Below the pieces are notes generated by a model that saw only the letters and a list, made by a program, of their open reading frames with translations, made no database searches and was not told where the DNA came from. Of a DNA stretch of 64,000 bases, positions 17,511 through 28,427 are shown piece by piece. This stretch comes from Pseudescherichia vulneris NBRC 102420 (GTDB lineage: Bacteria; Pseudomonadota; Gammaproteobacteria; Enterobacterales; Enterobacteriaceae): positions 62,001 through 126,000 of the forward strand of contig NZ_BBMZ01000010.1 of the NCBI RefSeq assembly GCF_000759795.1. The letters run 5' to 3'. Position 1 is the stretch's first letter; the number at the start of each line of letters is the position of its first letter. The translations under genes and the position numbers were made by a program.

Positions 17511-18302
17511 TCAGAACGGATAGTCGTTGTAGCCCATCTGCTCGGAGATCTTGCGTGCTGCGGTATGCAGCATCTCAACATACTCATGCAGACGCTCTTC
17601 AGAGAAGCGCAGCGTTGGGAAGGAGATGCTCAGGCCAGCGATGACCACGCCAAAGCGGTCAAAGACCGGCACGCCGATGCAGCGCAGCCCCTCTTCCTGC
17701 TCTTCGTTGTCTTCGCCGTAACCCTGCTCGCGAACGGTATCGAGCACCGGCAGCAGATCGTCGGTAGTGGTGATGGTGCGATCGGTGCTGCGCTTGTACT
17801 CAACGCCTTCCAGGATCTGTTTAACTTCCTCGCGATCGCGCCAGGCCAGCAGCACTTTACCGATGGCGGTGCTATAGAGCGGGTTGCGGCGGCCAATACG
17901 GGAGTACATGCGCAGGTTGTACATAGAGTCGATTTTATGGATGTAGACAATGCTGTCTTCATCCAGCGCACCAAGGTGCACCGTCTCTTTGGTCAGACGC
18001 GACAGCTCACGCATCTGGATATCGGCGCTGCGAATTAAATCAACGTTTTGCAACGCGCGCGCGCCGAGTTCAAAGAGCTTAAGCGTCAGGGAGTACTTCT
18101 CCGACTCCCCCTCCTGGGCCACGTAGCCAAGGGATTTCATCGTCTGCAAAAAGCGATACACGGTGCTTTTTGACATCATCACACGCTGAGACAGTTCAGT
18201 AATGCCAATTTCCCGCTCTTCCCCGAGCGCCTGCAGAATGCCAAAGACCTTCAGTACTGAAGAGACAGAATCTGGCTGCTTATCCAAATCTGCGATTGCC
18301 AT
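17511..18302 (-). CDS. kdgR: KdgR, IclR-family repressor of pectin/KDG catabolism
   Basis: A 263-residue IclR-type regulator. The N-terminal winged helix-turn-helix (about 14-75) contains ITELSQRVMMSKSTVYRFLQ. The C-terminal effector domain carries the family patterns RNPLYSTAIGKVLLAW and GLRCIGVPVFDRFG. KdgR represses genes for 2-keto-3-deoxygluconate use until KDG binds; in E. coli it also affects eda and yebQ. It is divergent from yebQ across a 177-bp AT-rich gap and has its own terminator. Confidence 0.93.
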   Translation of the reverse strand: MAIADLDKQPDSVSSVLKVFGILQALGEEREIGITELSQRVMMSKSTVYRFLQTMKSLGYVAQEGESEKYSLTLKLFELGARALQNVDLIRSADIQMRELSRLTKETVHLGALDEDSIVYIHKIDSMYNLRMYSRIGRRNPLYSTAIGKVLLAWRDREEVKQILEGVEYKRSTDRTITTTDDLLPVLDTVREQGYGEDNEEQEEGLRCIGVPVFDRFGVVIAGLSISFPTLRFSEERLHEYVEMLHTAARKISEQMGYNDYPF

Positions 18303-18479
18303 TAATCACCTCATCGCGAGTGTTTTATAAAATTTAGAATAGGTTTTTATTATAATTTCGTCGCGGGTCTCCCGCAATGGCAGTTTGTTAACTTCGTTAC
18401 AAATCTGCGATATAAAAACAGCGCGTGGCTGGTAAAATCGTTCTCACGATAATAATTTCAGCTTAATCATATAAATCCC

Positions 18480-19850
18480 ATGGATAAATCTTTTACAGAA
18501 GGGTTGCCGGTCCCGCAGCGCTACGGGGCGATACTGACGATCATCATCGGTATTGCCATGGCGGTGCTGGATGGCGTCATCACTAACGTGGCGCTGCCGA
18601 CTATCGCCAGCGATCTGCACGTCTCCCCGGCAAGTTCGATCTGGGTGGTGAACGCCTACCAGATTGCCATTGTGATCTCCCTGCTCTCCTTTGCATTTCT
18701 GGGAGATATGTTTGGCTATCGACGCGTTTATCAGTGCGGGCTGGCGTTCTTTACCGTCACCTCGTTTCTCTGCGCCCTCTCCGACTCCCTCACCATGCTA
18801 ACCCTTGCCCGTATCGCGCAGGGCTTCGGCGGCGCGGCGCTGATGAGCGTCAACACGGCGCTGATTCGCCTCATCTACCCTCAGCGCAGTCTGGGCCGGG
18901 GGATGGGCATCAACTCGTTTGTTGTGGCGGTCTCCTCGGCGGCGGGCCCCACCATTGCCGCCGCGATCCTCGCCGTGGGTTCGTGGCAGTGGCTTTTTTT
19001 GATCAACGTGCCGCTGGGGATCGTCTCCTTGCTGCTGGCGATGCGCTACCTGCCCGCTAACCCGCCGCGCCGCAGCACCACACGCTTCGATCTGCCCAGC
19101 GCGGTGATGAACGCCCTCACCTTCGGCCTGCTGATCCTGGCGCTGGGCGGCTTTGCCCAAGGACAGTCGCTAACGCTTATCGCTGCGGAGGTAGCGGCCA
19201 TGGTAATCGTCGGTTACTTCTTTATTCGCCGCCAGCTTGGGCTGCCCGTGCCGCTGCTGCCGGTAGATCTGCTGCGTATTCCGCTCTTTTCGCTCTCTAT
19301 CTGCACCTCGATCTGCTCATTCTGCGCCCAGATGCTGGCCCTGGTCTCACTGCCCTTCTTTATGCAAAGCGTGCTGGGTCGCAGTGAAGTGGAGACCGGG
19401 CTACTGCTGACCCCGTGGCCGCTGGCGACCATGGTGATGGCCCCGCTGGCGGGGTATCTGATTGAGCGGGTTCACGCCGGCCTGCTGGGTGCGGTGGGAT
19501 TGGCGGTAATGGCTGCGGGGCTGCTGGCGCTGGCGCTTCTCCCTGCGGCACCGTCGGATATGGATATCATCTGGCGGATGATGCTCTGCGGGGCGGGCTT
19601 CGGGCTGTTCCAGTCACCCAATAATCACACCATTATTACCGCCGCCCCGCGCCAGCGCAGCGGCGGAGCCAGCGGCATGCTCGGCACCGCGCGCCTGCTT
19701 GGACAGAGCATCGGGGCCGCGATGGTGGCGTTGATGTTTAATCTGTTCACCGATCACGCGACGCACGTTGCGCTGCTGTTCGCGGCGGTATTAGCCGCCG
19801 TTGCCGCCACCGTCAGTGGACTGCGGATGACGCAGAAACCGCAGGCATAA
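18480..19850 (+). CDS. yebQ: YebQ, major facilitator transporter (DHA2 type)
   Basis: A 456-residue multi-pass protein (457 in E. coli). The motifs LDGVITNVALPTIASDL and SIWVVNAYQIAIVISLL are typical of the 14-helix DHA2 drug:H+ antiporters, and GDMFGYRRVYQ is the loop 2-3 MFS signature. The substrate is unknown; a multidrug role is only family inference. The gene is divergent from kdgR, which regulates it in E. coli, and ends at a shared bidirectional terminator with htpX. Confidence 0.9.
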   Translation: MDKSFTEGLPVPQRYGAILTIIIGIAMAVLDGVITNVALPTIASDLHVSPASSIWVVNAYQIAIVISLLSFAFLGDMFGYRRVYQCGLAFFTVTSFLCALSDSLTMLTLARIAQGFGGAALMSVNTALIRLIYPQRSLGRGMGINSFVVAVSSAAGPTIAAAILAVGSWQWLFLINVPLGIVSLLLAMRYLPANPPRRSTTRFDLPSAVMNALTFGLLILALGGFAQGQSLTLIAAEVAAMVIVGYFFIRRQLGLPVPLLPVDLLRIPLFSLSICTSICSFCAQMLALVSLPFFMQSVLGRSEVETGLLLTPWPLATMVMAPLAGYLIERVHAGLLGAVGLAVMAAGLLALALLPAAPSDMDIIWRMMLCGAGFGLFQSPNNHTIITAAPRQRSGGASGMLGTARLLGQSIGAAMVALMFNLFTDHATHVALLFAAVLAAVAATVSGLRMTQKPQA

Positions 19851-19882
19851 AAAAAGCGCGTCATTTGACGCGCCTTTTTATT
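19850..19882. terminator. Bidirectional terminator between yebQ and htpX
   Basis: A perfect 8-bp stem, GCGCGTCA-TT-TGACGCGC (19856-19873), is flanked by A6 on the left and TTTTT on the right, so it can serve both convergent genes. Confidence 0.9.
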
Positions 19883-19895
19883 ACACCTGTTTATG

Positions 19896-20777
19896 TTACT
19901 TCAGGTACTCACCGCTGCGCAGGGCTTCAATACGCTTATCCAGCGGCGGGTGGCTCATAAACAGTTCGCTCAGGGATTTGGATTTCCCGTTGATGCAGAA
20001 GGCCATCATCGTGCTGGCTTCCTGCGGCTCGTAGCTGGTTTTCAGACGCTGCAGGGCGGCAATCATCTTCTCACGACCCACCAGCTTCGCCGATCCGGCA
20101 TCAGCATGGAATTCACGGTGACGCGAGAACCACATGGTGATAATGCTCGCCAGAATACCAAACACCAGCTCCAGCACCATCGACACGGCAAAGTAGATCA
20201 GCGGGTTGCCGTTGCTCTCTTCGCCTTCGTCGCGGTTGCCACCCATAAAACCAGCGGCGATCTGCGCCAGGATACGCGAGATAAAGATAACGAAGGTGTT
20301 CACCACGCCCTGGATCAGGGTCATGGTCACCATGTCACCGTTCGCGATGTGGCTGATCTCGTGAGCAATAACCGCTTCGGCTTCGTCACGGCTCATGTTC
20401 TGTAACAGGCCGGTGCTTACTGCAACCAGCGACGCATCACGGCGCGCGCCGGTGGCAAAGGCGTTAATATCCGGGGCGTGATAAATGGCAACCTGCGGCA
20501 TCGCAATGCCCGCCTGCTGCGACTGCTGCGCCACGGTGTTCATCAGCCAGCGCTCCATATCGTTACGCGGCTGCTCAATGACTTCCCCTCCGACCGACTT
20601 CAGGGCCATCCATTTCGACATTAACAGCGAAACGAACGAGCCGCCAAAACCAAACAGCAGCGCCATGATCAACAAGCCCTGAACGCTACTCGACTGAATA
20701 CCCGTCAGGCTCAGCACCAGCCCGAAGACCAGCATCACCGCCAGGTTCGTTAACAGGAAGAGCGCGATCCGCATCAT
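19896..20777 (-). CDS. htpX: HtpX, inner-membrane zinc metalloprotease
   Basis: A 293-residue M48-family protease. Two N-terminal membrane helices (about 4-24 and 34-55) precede the zinc site His139-Glu140-Ile-Ser-His143 ([11 protein letters not shown]). Two further hydrophobic segments near 155-215 come before the conserved [15 protein letters not shown]. It degrades damaged membrane proteins together with FtsH. It is heat-shock and Cpx regulated in E. coli, and a clear sigma-32 promoter lies upstream here. It is downstream of prc but separated by a terminator. Confidence 0.96.
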   Translation of the reverse strand: MMRIALFLLTNLAVMLVFGLVLSLTGIQSSSVQGLLIMALLFGFGGSFVSLLMSKWMALKSVGGEVIEQPRNDMERWLMNTVAQQSQQAGIAMPQVAIYHAPDINAFATGARRDASLVAVSTGLLQNMSRDEAEAVIAHEISHIANGDMVTMTLIQGVVNTFVIFISRILAQIAAGFMGGNRDEGEESNGNPLIYFAVSMVLELVFGILASIITMWFSRHREFHADAGSAKLVGREKMIAALQRLKTSYEPQEASTMMAFCINGKSKSLSELFMSHPPLDKRIEALRSGEYLK

Positions 20778-20829
20778 AATTTTCTTTTAACCTCAACTTA
20801 ACAAAACGCACTATGCGACTACCCACATC

Positions 20830-20855
20830 GTATGGGTATATTGGCTATTTTCAAG
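20830..20855 (-). promoter_or_regulatory. Sigma-32 promoter of htpX
   Basis: On the minus strand CTTGAAA (20855-20849) and CCCATAC (20836-20830), separated by 12 bases, match the heat-shock consensus CTTGAAA/CCCATnT almost perfectly. The site is about 50 bp before htpX. Confidence 0.8.
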
Positions 20856-20932
20856 CATAACCCGCGCGTAAGTTACCAGAAAGACACAACTTTACATTTA
20901 GACGCGGCAGGCTTACGCCGCGATACGCATGT

Positions 20933-20964
20933 TAAAAAAAACAGGCACAATTTCTTGTGCCTGT
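20933..20964 (-). terminator. Terminator of proQ-prc
   Basis: A perfect 10-bp stem ACAGGCACAA/TTGTGCCTGT with a four-base loop is followed by T7 on the minus strand, six bases past the prc stop. Confidence 0.92.
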
Positions 20965-20970
20965 TGCGGT

Positions 20971-23019
20971 TTACTGTGCCTTAGCGGGCTGCGCTGGCGG
21001 GCTATCTTTCTCGATATGCGCCAGGTCAAGGGCGATATGCACCGTCTCATCAAGATAGGGATCCGGCTCTTGATAATCCTTCGGCAGATCGTCCAGCTTC
21101 TTCAGCACCGGCTTACCTTCGCGCTTGAAGCGGTCGTTCAGGCGAGCCAGGCGAATCGCATCGTCTTCGGCGTTCTCTTTCTCACGCTGGGCAAGGTTGA
21201 GCGATATCTGGTTTCGCTTATCTTTCAGGGCATTGAAGCGAACAATGTCCTTCAGGATATACTGGAACTCCGGATCTTTGGCGATACGATCGTCATGCTC
21301 CTTGAGCAGCTGCGGCCCAAGCGGCGTCAGATCGCCAGACTTCACGAAGGTCGCCGCGTTGATGCTATCCCACGGCAGCGCGTTATCTTCAAACTTCTCA
21401 CCGGTTTCGGTCTCTTCATTGCCGGTCGGCATGATGATATCCGGCGTCACGCCTTTACGCTGCGTGCTGCCGCCGTTAACGCGGTAGAATTTCTGAATGG
21501 TGTACTGCACCGAACCCAGCGCTGGCCACTCCGGACGCAGCATCTGATCGTAGATGCGGTTAAGGGAGCGATACTGCTGCACCGTGCCTTTACCGAAGGT
21601 CGGTTCACCGACGATCAGCGCCCGGCCATAGTCCTGCATCGCGGCAGCAAAGATCTCTGACGCCGAAGCGCTAAAGCGGTCAACCAGCACCACCAGCGGG
21701 CCTTTATAGTAGACGACGCCGTCGGTATCGCTGTCTTCGCGCACCTTGCCGTTGTTATCACGCACCTGCACCACCGGACCGGACGGAATAAACAGGCCGG
21801 AGAGCGACACCGCTTCGGTCAGTGCCCCGCCGCCGTTGGTACGCAGATCGATAATCACGCTGCTGACGTTCTGTTTCTCCAGCTTCTGCAGCTGCACCTT
21901 AACGTCATCGGTCAGGCCAACGTAGAAGCCAGGAATATCCAGCACGCCCACCTTCTCTTTGCCGACGGTTTTCACCGACATCTTCACGGCGCGATCTTCC
22001 AGGCGGATACGCTCCCGGGTCAGGGTCACGATGCGGGTCTTGGTTCCTTTACCGGCAGGCAGGATCTCAAGACGTACCTTGCTCCCCTTCGGACCTTTGA
22101 TCAGGGCAACGACGTCATCAAGACGCCAGCCAATCACGTCCACCATGTTCTGGCCCGGCTGGCCGACGCCAACAATACGATCGCCAACGGTGATGGCTTT
22201 GCTCTTCGCCGCCGGACCGCCTGCAACCATGGAGTTAATCACGGTGTAGTCGTCGTCCATCTGCAGCACCGCGCCGATGCCTTCAAGGGAGAGGCTCATC
22301 TCGGTGTTGAACTGCTCGGTGTTACGCGGCGACAGATAGTTAGTGTGCGGGTCGATCTCGTGGGCAAAGGCGGTCATCGCCAGAGAGAAGACATCTTCAC
22401 TGTTGGTTTGCACCAGGCGGCGAATCGCGAACTTATAGCGACGGGTCAGCGTTTCGCGGATCTCTTTCTCGTCCTTACCGGTCAGCTTCAGGCTCAGCTC
22501 ATCGAACTTCACCTTGGCATCCCACTGGGCGTTCATCTCCGCATCGTCTTTCGGCCACGGCGCTTTACTGCGGTCAACGTTAAAGGTGTCGTTACCGGTG
22601 AAATCCATCGGCCGCTCAAGCACCTTCAGCGCATATTGGTAGCGCTCAAACCGGCGCTTCTGTGCCAGGTTATAGAGCGCATAAAACACGTCGAGTTTGC
22701 CGGTGCGCAGCTCCTCGCCGAGCACGCTCCGCTTCGGCATGAACTTCTCAACGTCGCTTGCCAGCAGCACGTTATGGCTGTAGTCCAGCAAGTTTAAATA
22801 GCGATCGAAAATCTTGCCCGAGAATGCCTCATCGAGATCGAATTGACGGTAGTGGGAACGGGTGAAGCGCGACGTAACGCGCTCACTGACCGTTGCATGC
22901 TGGGTCTCTTCCTTTAATACCGGAATCTGATCGGCACGCGTAATATCTTCAACGGCAAAAGCCTGTCCTGCAATCAGGAACAGGCCAGCCAACGCGGTGC
23001 GCTTAAACAAAGTGTTCAT
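20971..23019 (-). CDS. prc: Tail-specific periplasmic protease Prc (Tsp)
   Basis: A 682-residue C-terminal-processing serine protease, same length as in E. coli. It has a signal peptide (MNTLFKRTALAGLFLIAGQA, then FA before VEDI), a PDZ domain with the carboxylate loop near GIGAVLQMDDDY, and the catalytic Ser in VDRFSASASEIFAAA with the Lys in VGEPTFGKGTVQQY. Prc trims FtsI and, with the adaptor NlpI, degrades the endopeptidase MepS. I start at ATG 23019; a longer reading adds 16 residues before a proper signal. It lies 19 bp after proQ, forming an operon. Confidence 0.96.
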   Translation of the reverse strand: MNTLFKRTALAGLFLIAGQAFAVEDITRADQIPVLKEETQHATVSERVTSRFTRSHYRQFDLDEAFSGKIFDRYLNLLDYSHNVLLASDVEKFMPKRSVLGEELRTGKLDVFYALYNLAQKRRFERYQYALKVLERPMDFTGNDTFNVDRSKAPWPKDDAEMNAQWDAKVKFDELSLKLTGKDEKEIRETLTRRYKFAIRRLVQTNSEDVFSLAMTAFAHEIDPHTNYLSPRNTEQFNTEMSLSLEGIGAVLQMDDDYTVINSMVAGGPAAKSKAITVGDRIVGVGQPGQNMVDVIGWRLDDVVALIKGPKGSKVRLEILPAGKGTKTRIVTLTRERIRLEDRAVKMSVKTVGKEKVGVLDIPGFYVGLTDDVKVQLQKLEKQNVSSVIIDLRTNGGGALTEAVSLSGLFIPSGPVVQVRDNNGKVREDSDTDGVVYYKGPLVVLVDRFSASASEIFAAAMQDYGRALIVGEPTFGKGTVQQYRSLNRIYDQMLRPEWPALGSVQYTIQKFYRVNGGSTQRKGVTPDIIMPTGNEETETGEKFEDNALPWDSINAATFVKSGDLTPLGPQLLKEHDDRIAKDPEFQYILKDIVRFNALKDKRNQISLNLAQREKENAEDDAIRLARLNDRFKREGKPVLKKLDDLPKDYQEPDPYLDETVHIALDLAHIEKDSPPAQPAKAQ

Positions 23020-23038
23020 GCCGGGCCTGGCCTCCGTT

Positions 23039-23731
23039 TCAGAACAACAGGTGTTCTGCGCGTACAATCATCGACATGCCTGAGGTCAGCTGTACACGAA
23101 CACCGTCTTTGGTGATCTCCAGTACAGTGGCGTCCATTGCGTTGTTGCCCGCTTTCACCTTGAGGTTCTGACCCACGTTCAGCGCAGTAATATCGGATAC
23201 TGGCGTATGCTGTGGCTCTTCACGCGGTGCGCGCTGTGGTTTCGCGGCAGGTTTGTCGGCGCGTGGTTTACGCTGCTCGTTGCCCTCTTTACGGCGCGGT
23301 GCAGGACGCGGTTTACGCTCGCGGCGTGGCGCATCTTCCTGCTCACCGGCAGCCGCAGCGGCTTCGCGCTTTTTGGCCTGCTGTTCAGCACGCTGAGCCT
23401 GGACGCGGGCTTTCGCCTCTTCCAGCTGCTTACGCGCATGCTCAACATGCTGTTCATCCAGTACACCGCTCGGATTGCCGTCGAGATCGACGCGGGTCGC
23501 ACCAGCTTTGATCCCATACAGGTAGCGCCAGCTTGAGGTGTACAGACGCAGCGCAGAACGAAGCTGAGTTTTGCTGAGGCTCATCTCTCCTTCAACGCGC
23601 TCGACCAGATCCTGAAAAATACCAATTTTCAGGGGGCGCGCTTCACCTTCTGCACTGAAACAGTGAGGAAAACGTTCGGCCAGAAAGGCGATAACTTCTT
23701 TACTGCTATTCAACTTAGGTTGATTTTCCAT
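23039..23731 (-). CDS. proQ: RNA chaperone ProQ
   Basis: A 230-residue RNA-binding protein (232 in E. coli). The N-terminal FinO-like domain (about 1-120) contains [14 protein letters not shown]-type residues (here [16 protein letters not shown]) and [21 protein letters not shown] long Arg/Lys/Glu/Ala-rich linker (about 125-180) leads to a C-terminal Tudor-like domain. It binds structured sRNAs and 3' ends, protecting them from decay, and affects osmotic activation of ProP. It is first in proQ-prc. Confidence 0.96.
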   Translation of the reverse strand: MENQPKLNSSKEVIAFLAERFPHCFSAEGEARPLKIGIFQDLVERVEGEMSLSKTQLRSALRLYTSSWRYLYGIKAGATRVDLDGNPSGVLDEQHVEHARKQLEEAKARVQAQRAEQQAKKREAAAAAGEQEDAPRRERKPRPAPRRKEGNEQRKPRADKPAAKPQRAPREEPQHTPVSDITALNVGQNLKVKAGNNAMDATVLEITKDGVRVQLTSGMSMIVRAEHLLF

Positions 23732-23828
23732 GAAATTTCCTGATTACAACGGACGTTGCCAACAAGCCGCAGGCATGAACAGGCGTCATTATAATGACCC
23801 CATCAGTAAATGCTACGTTATCCGTTGA

Positions 23829-24326
23829 TTATACTGCGTCGCTCGCAAAGAATTTTTGATAATCGGTCGCTTCCAGCAGGCGTTCGAGGTGCGAAACCAG
23901 CTCGCGCAGCCCCTGCTCATCCTCGGCCGTGAAGCGAGAAAATACCGTGCTGTCGATGTCCAGCACGCCAATAATCTTATCCTGGACCACCAGCGGCAGA
24001 ACAATTTCCGCGTTGCTGGCAGAATCGCAGGCGATATGCCCGTCAAACGCATGGACATCTTCCACGCGCTGGACGCTGTTTTGCGCCACTGCCGTACCGC
24101 AGACGCCGCGGCCTACCGGAATGCGCACGCAGGCAATTTTGCCCTGGAACGGGCCTAACACCAGCGTATCGCCTTCCAGCAGGTAAAATCCTGCCCAGTT
24201 AACGCCCTCAAGGCGTTCAAACAGCAGCGCGCTGGTATTCGCCAGCGTGGCTAAAAAACTGGTTTCACCTGTTATCAATGCCTGAAAATCGCGGTTCAAC
24301 TCCGCGTAAAATTCACTTTTGTTCAT
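23829..24326 (-). CDS. msrC: Free methionine-(R)-sulfoxide reductase
   Basis: A 165-residue GAF-domain enzyme (YebR/MsrC). The three conserved catalytic cysteines are visible in GKIACVRIPVGRGVCGTAVA and HIACDSASNAEIVLP. It reduces free methionine-R-sulfoxide in the cytosol using thioredoxin. It is transcribed divergently from letA across about 130 AT-rich bases and is separated from proQ by about 100 bp. Confidence 0.93.
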   Translation of the reverse strand: MNKSEFYAELNRDFQALITGETSFLATLANTSALLFERLEGVNWAGFYLLEGDTLVLGPFQGKIACVRIPVGRGVCGTAVAQNSVQRVEDVHAFDGHIACDSASNAEIVLPLVVQDKIIGVLDIDSTVFSRFTAEDEQGLRELVSHLERLLEATDYQKFFASDAV

Positions 24327-24457
24327 TATTCAATCACTTGTTGTCATACAAAAAAAGGTAGCCTAGCCTATTAAAATAAACATTAAATGCCTTCATGCTC
24401 AAGATAATCCATTCATGAGTTAAGATAGATTAATTCGAACATAGTCCAAAATACGTC

Positions 24458-25741
24458 ATGGCGCTGAAAACACAAAAGTTAGTCACCGATAAGAAAATGG
24501 CGATTCGTGCTATTGGCGACCCTCTGCCACGAGCACATTATCAGCGCTGCCCGCAGTGCGATACGCTTTTTGCGCTGCCCGCAATGAAATCACACGAAAG
24601 TGCTTATTGCCCGCGCTGCGATGCGAAGGTCCGCGATGGCCGTGACTGGTCACTCACCCGGCTGGGGGCGATGGCCATCACCATGTTGATGCTGATGCCC
24701 TTTGCGTGGGGCGAGCCGCTGCTGCACCTCTATCTGCTGGGCGTGCGCATCGATGCCAACCTGCTGATGGGGATCTGGCAGATGACCTCCCAGGGCGATC
24801 CGCTCACCGCCTCTATGGTGCTGTTTTGCACCGTCGGTGCACCGCTGGTGCTGGTGGCCTCCATCGCCTATCTCTGGTTTGGTAATCGGCTAGGGATGAA
24901 CCTGCGCCCGGTGCTGCTGATGCTGGAGAGGCTCAAGGAGTGGGTGATGCTGGATATCTACCTGATCGGCATCGGCGTTGCCTCTATCAAGGTTCAGGAC
25001 TATGCCTATTTGCAGCCGGGGGTGGGACTGATCGCCTTCATCGCGCTGGTGATCTTAAGCATCCTGACCCTTATCCATCTCAATATTGAGCAGCTGTGGG
25101 AACGTTTCTACCCGCAGCGCCCCGCTACGCGCCCGCACGAAAATCTGCGCGTCTGTCTGGGATGCCACTTCACCGGCCTGCCGGATCCGCGTGGACGCTG
25201 CCCCCGCTGCCATATTCCGCTGCGCTACCGCAGACGGCACAGCATTCAAAAGTGCTGGGCGGCCCTCATCGCCTCGATGGTGTTTCTGCTGCCTGCCAAC
25301 CTGCTGCCTATTTCGGTTATCTATGTCAACGGCTCACGGCAGGCGGATACCATTATGTCCGGGATCATGTCGCTGGCGAGCAGCAACGTCGCCGTCGCGG
25401 GCATTGTTTTTATCGCCAGTATCCTGGTGCCGTTTACCAAAGTCATCGTCCTGTTTACACTGCTGGTGAGTATCCATTTTAAATGCGAGCAGGGTTTACG
25501 CACGCGCCTGCTGCTGTTGCGTTTCGTGACATGGATTGGCCGCTGGTCGATGCTCGATCTGTTTGTGATTTCAATAACGATGTCACTCATTAACCGCGAT
25601 CAGCTTCTCGCGTTTACTATGGGTCCCGCTGCGTTTTATTTCGGCGCAGCGGTAATTTTGACTATTCTTGCTGTGGAATGGCTGGACAGCCGCTTACTTT
25701 GGGATGCACATGAGTCAGGAAACCCCCGCTTCGCCGACTGA
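24458..25741 (+). CDS. letA: LetA (YebS), PqiA-family partner of LetB
   Basis: A 427-residue inner-membrane protein equal in length to E. coli YebS. It has two tandem PqiA modules, each starting with a zinc ribbon: Cys31/34/51/54 (CPQC...CPRC) and a second near 233-253 ([19 protein letters not shown]). Each ribbon is followed by a block of four hydrophobic helices. LetA works with LetB to move lipids between membranes. The final 32 bases overlap the start of letB in another frame, so the two are translationally linked. Confidence 0.95.
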   Translation: MALKTQKLVTDKKMAIRAIGDPLPRAHYQRCPQCDTLFALPAMKSHESAYCPRCDAKVRDGRDWSLTRLGAMAITMLMLMPFAWGEPLLHLYLLGVRIDANLLMGIWQMTSQGDPLTASMVLFCTVGAPLVLVASIAYLWFGNRLGMNLRPVLLMLERLKEWVMLDIYLIGIGVASIKVQDYAYLQPGVGLIAFIALVILSILTLIHLNIEQLWERFYPQRPATRPHENLRVCLGCHFTGLPDPRGRCPRCHIPLRYRRRHSIQKCWAALIASMVFLLPANLLPISVIYVNGSRQADTIMSGIMSLASSNVAVAGIVFIASILVPFTKVIVLFTLLVSIHFKCEQGLRTRLLLLRFVTWIGRWSMLDLFVISITMSLINRDQLLAFTMGPAAFYFGAAVILTILAVEWLDSRLLWDAHESGNPRFAD

Positions 25742-28346
25742 AGCGCGCATTAAAACAAAACGTCGAATTTCGCCTTTCTGGCTGCTACCTGTTATCGCAT
25801 TAATGATTGCTGGCTGGCTCTTGTGGAGCAGCTATGAGGATCGCGGTAACACCATCACCATCGATTTCGTCTCGGCTGACGGCATCGTCGCCGGGCGCAC
25901 GCCGGTGCGCTACCAGGGCGTTGAGGTGGGTACCGTTCAGGACATCCGCCTGAGCGAAAATCTCAATAAAATTGAGGTGAAGGCCAGCATTAAAGCGGAT
26001 ATGAAGGATGCCCTGCGTAACGATACCCAGTTCTGGCTGGTCACGCCGAAAGCGTCGCTGGCGGGGATCTCCGGGCTGGATGCGCTGGTCGGCGGCAACT
26101 ATATCGGTATGATGCCCGGCAAAGGCGAGCCGCAGGATCACTTTACGGCCCTTGATACCCAGCCGAAGTATCGCCTCAGCAACGGCGAGCTGATGATCCA
26201 TCTGCACGCTCCCGATCTCGGCTCGCTGAGCAGCGGCTCGCTGGTCTATTTCCGTAAAATCCCCGTGGGGCGTGTTTACGACTACTCGATCAATGCCAAC
26301 AAGCAGGGCGTCACCATCGACGTGCTGATTGAGCGCCGCTTCACCAGCCTGGTGAAAAAAGGCAGCCGCTTCTGGAACGTCTCCGGCGTGAAGGCAGACG
26401 TTGGCCTGAGCGGGGCGAAAGTAGAGCTGGAGAGCCTTGCTTCGCTGGTTAACGGTGCCATTGCCTTTGACTCGCCGGAGGCATCAAAACCGGCAGAGAG
26501 CGATGATGAGTTCGGCCTGTATAAAGATCTGGCCCACAGCCAGCGTGGGGTGATCGTCAAGCTCGCCCTGCCCGGCGGCGAGGGGCTGAAAGCGGGCTCT
26601 ACCCCGCTGATGTACCAGGGACTGGAGGTCGGCGAGCTGACCAAGCTTGATCTTAACCCAGGCGGCGCGGTGAGCGGAGAGATGACCGTTGACCCGAGCG
26701 TGGTAAACCTGCTGCGGGCCAATACCCGTATTGAGATGCGCAGTCCTAAACTTTCCCTCGACAATGCCAGCGTCAGCTCGCTGCTTACCGGCACCACGCT
26801 TGAACTGGTCCCGGGCGAAGGCGAGCCGCGAGATAACTTTGTCGTGCTGCCCGCGGACAAAACCCTGCTCCAGGAGCCGGGGGTCGTGACGCTAACCCTG
26901 ACCGCGCCGGAGAGCTACGGCATCGACGCGGGTCAGCCCATCGTGCTGCACGGAGTGCGGATAGGCCAGGTGCTGGAGCGCAACCTCTCCGCGAAAGGCG
27001 TCTCCTTTGCCGTGGCTATCGATCCTCAATATCGTGAGCTGGTGCAGGGCGACAGCAAGTTTGTGGTTAACAGCCGGGTTGATGTCAAAGTAGGCCTGGA
27101 CGGCATAGAGTTCCTTGCCGCCAGCGCCAACGAGTGGATCAGCGGCGGGATCCGCATCCTGCCGGGCACCAAAGGCGAGATAAAATCCACCTATCCGCTG
27201 TTCGCGAACATCGACAAAGCGATAGAAAACAGCCTCAGCGACCTGCCAACCACCACCCTGACGCTGACCGCCGAGAAGCTGCCGGACGTGCAGGCCGGTT
27301 CGGTGGTGCTCTACCGTAAGTTCGAGGTGGGCGAGGTAATCAACGTCCGTCCGCGCGCTAACGCATTTGATATTCAGCTGCACGTTAAGCCGGAGTATCA
27401 ATCCCTGCTGACGCCTAACAGCGTCTTCTGGGCTGAGGGCGGCGCGAAAGTGCAGCTCAACGGCAGCGGGCTCACGGTGCAGGCCTCCCCGCTTGCCAGA
27501 GCCATCAAGGGGGCGGTGAGCTTTGATAACCTTAACGGTGCCAACGCCTCCACCCGTAAAGGCGACAAGCGGATCCTCTTCCCGTCAGAGACCGCGGCGC
27601 GAGCCGTGGGCGGGCAGATTAAGCTTCACGCCTTTGATGCAGGCAAGCTTGCCCCTGGCATGCCGATCAAATACCTCGGCATTGATATTGGCCAGGTGCA
27701 GGATCTGGAGCTGATTACCGAGCGTAACGAAGTGCAGGCCACCGCCGTGCTCTATCCGGAGTATGTGAACACCTTTGCCCGCAGCGGTACGCGCTTCTCG
27801 GTGATTACGCCGCAGATCTCCGCGGCCGGGGTTGAGCATCTGGATACTATTCTGCAGCCCTATATCAACGTTGAACCGGGCCGGGGCGGCAGCGCCCGCC
27901 GGGAGTTTGAACTGCAGGAAGCCACCATTGCTGACTCACGCTATGTCGACGGCCTGAGCATTGTGGTTGAAGCCCCTGAAGCGGGCGGGCTGAACATCGG
28001 TACGCCGGTGCTGTTCCGCGGCATTGAGGTGGGCACGGTAACCGGCCTGACCCTGGGCACGCTCTCGGACCGGGTCATGGTGGGCCTGCGCATCAGCAAG
28101 CGCTTCGAGCATCTGGTACGTAACAACTCGGTGTTCTGGCTGGCCTCCGGCTACTCGCTGGACTTCGGTCTGGTGGGCGGCGTTGTGAAAACCGGCACCT
28201 TCAACCAGTTCATCCGCGGCGGCATTGCGTTCGCCACCCCACCGGGGACGCCGCTGGCGCCGAAGGCGCAAACCGGCAAACACTTCCTACTGCAGGATAG
28301 CGAGCCGAAAGAGTGGCGCACCTGGGGCACTGCCCTGCCACGCTAA
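25710..28346 (+). CDS. letB: LetB (YebT), seven-MCE-domain lipid transport tunnel
   Basis: An 878-residue protein (877 in E. coli). A short cytoplasmic N terminus and one membrane helix (about 23-40) are followed by seven MCE repeats. Recurrent pieces such as [44 protein letters not shown] and [14 protein letters not shown] mark the repeats. E. coli LetB forms stacked hexameric rings bridging the periplasm for lipid transfer. I use ATG 25710 (MSQETPAS) inside letA rather than the longer upstream reading. Confidence 0.96.
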   Translation: MSQETPASPTEARIKTKRRISPFWLLPVIALMIAGWLLWSSYEDRGNTITIDFVSADGIVAGRTPVRYQGVEVGTVQDIRLSENLNKIEVKASIKADMKDALRNDTQFWLVTPKASLAGISGLDALVGGNYIGMMPGKGEPQDHFTALDTQPKYRLSNGELMIHLHAPDLGSLSSGSLVYFRKIPVGRVYDYSINANKQGVTIDVLIERRFTSLVKKGSRFWNVSGVKADVGLSGAKVELESLASLVNGAIAFDSPEASKPAESDDEFGLYKDLAHSQRGVIVKLALPGGEGLKAGSTPLMYQGLEVGELTKLDLNPGGAVSGEMTVDPSVVNLLRANTRIEMRSPKLSLDNASVSSLLTGTTLELVPGEGEPRDNFVVLPADKTLLQEPGVVTLTLTAPESYGIDAGQPIVLHGVRIGQVLERNLSAKGVSFAVAIDPQYRELVQGDSKFVVNSRVDVKVGLDGIEFLAASANEWISGGIRILPGTKGEIKSTYPLFANIDKAIENSLSDLPTTTLTLTAEKLPDVQAGSVVLYRKFEVGEVINVRPRANAFDIQLHVKPEYQSLLTPNSVFWAEGGAKVQLNGSGLTVQASPLARAIKGAVSFDNLNGANASTRKGDKRILFPSETAARAVGGQIKLHAFDAGKLAPGMPIKYLGIDIGQVQDLELITERNEVQATAVLYPEYVNTFARSGTRFSVITPQISAAGVEHLDTILQPYINVEPGRGGSARREFELQEATIADSRYVDGLSIVVEAPEAGGLNIGTPVLFRGIEVGTVTGLTLGTLSDRVMVGLRISKRFEHLVRNNSVFWLASGYSLDFGLVGGVVKTGTFNQFIRGGIAFATPPGTPLAPKAQTGKHFLLQDSEPKEWRTWGTALPR

Positions 28347-28352
28347 GCCTCT

Positions 28353-28385
28353 GCTCCGGCGCGTCTGCTGCGCCGGAGCGTTTTA
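28353..28385 (+). terminator. Terminator after letAB
   Basis: A perfect 10-bp stem GCTCCGGCGC/GCGCCGGAGC with loop GTCTGCT is followed by GTTTTAT, 7 bases after letB. Confidence 0.88.
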
Positions 28386-28427
28386 TGCTACACTGCGCCC
28401 CCTGTTTTATTGCTGGTGGTGTAATTC

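Noticed and set aside
18303-18479. KdgR operator between kdgR and yebQ
   Set aside because: The gap is AT-rich with short inverted repeats but nothing close enough to the KdgR consensus.
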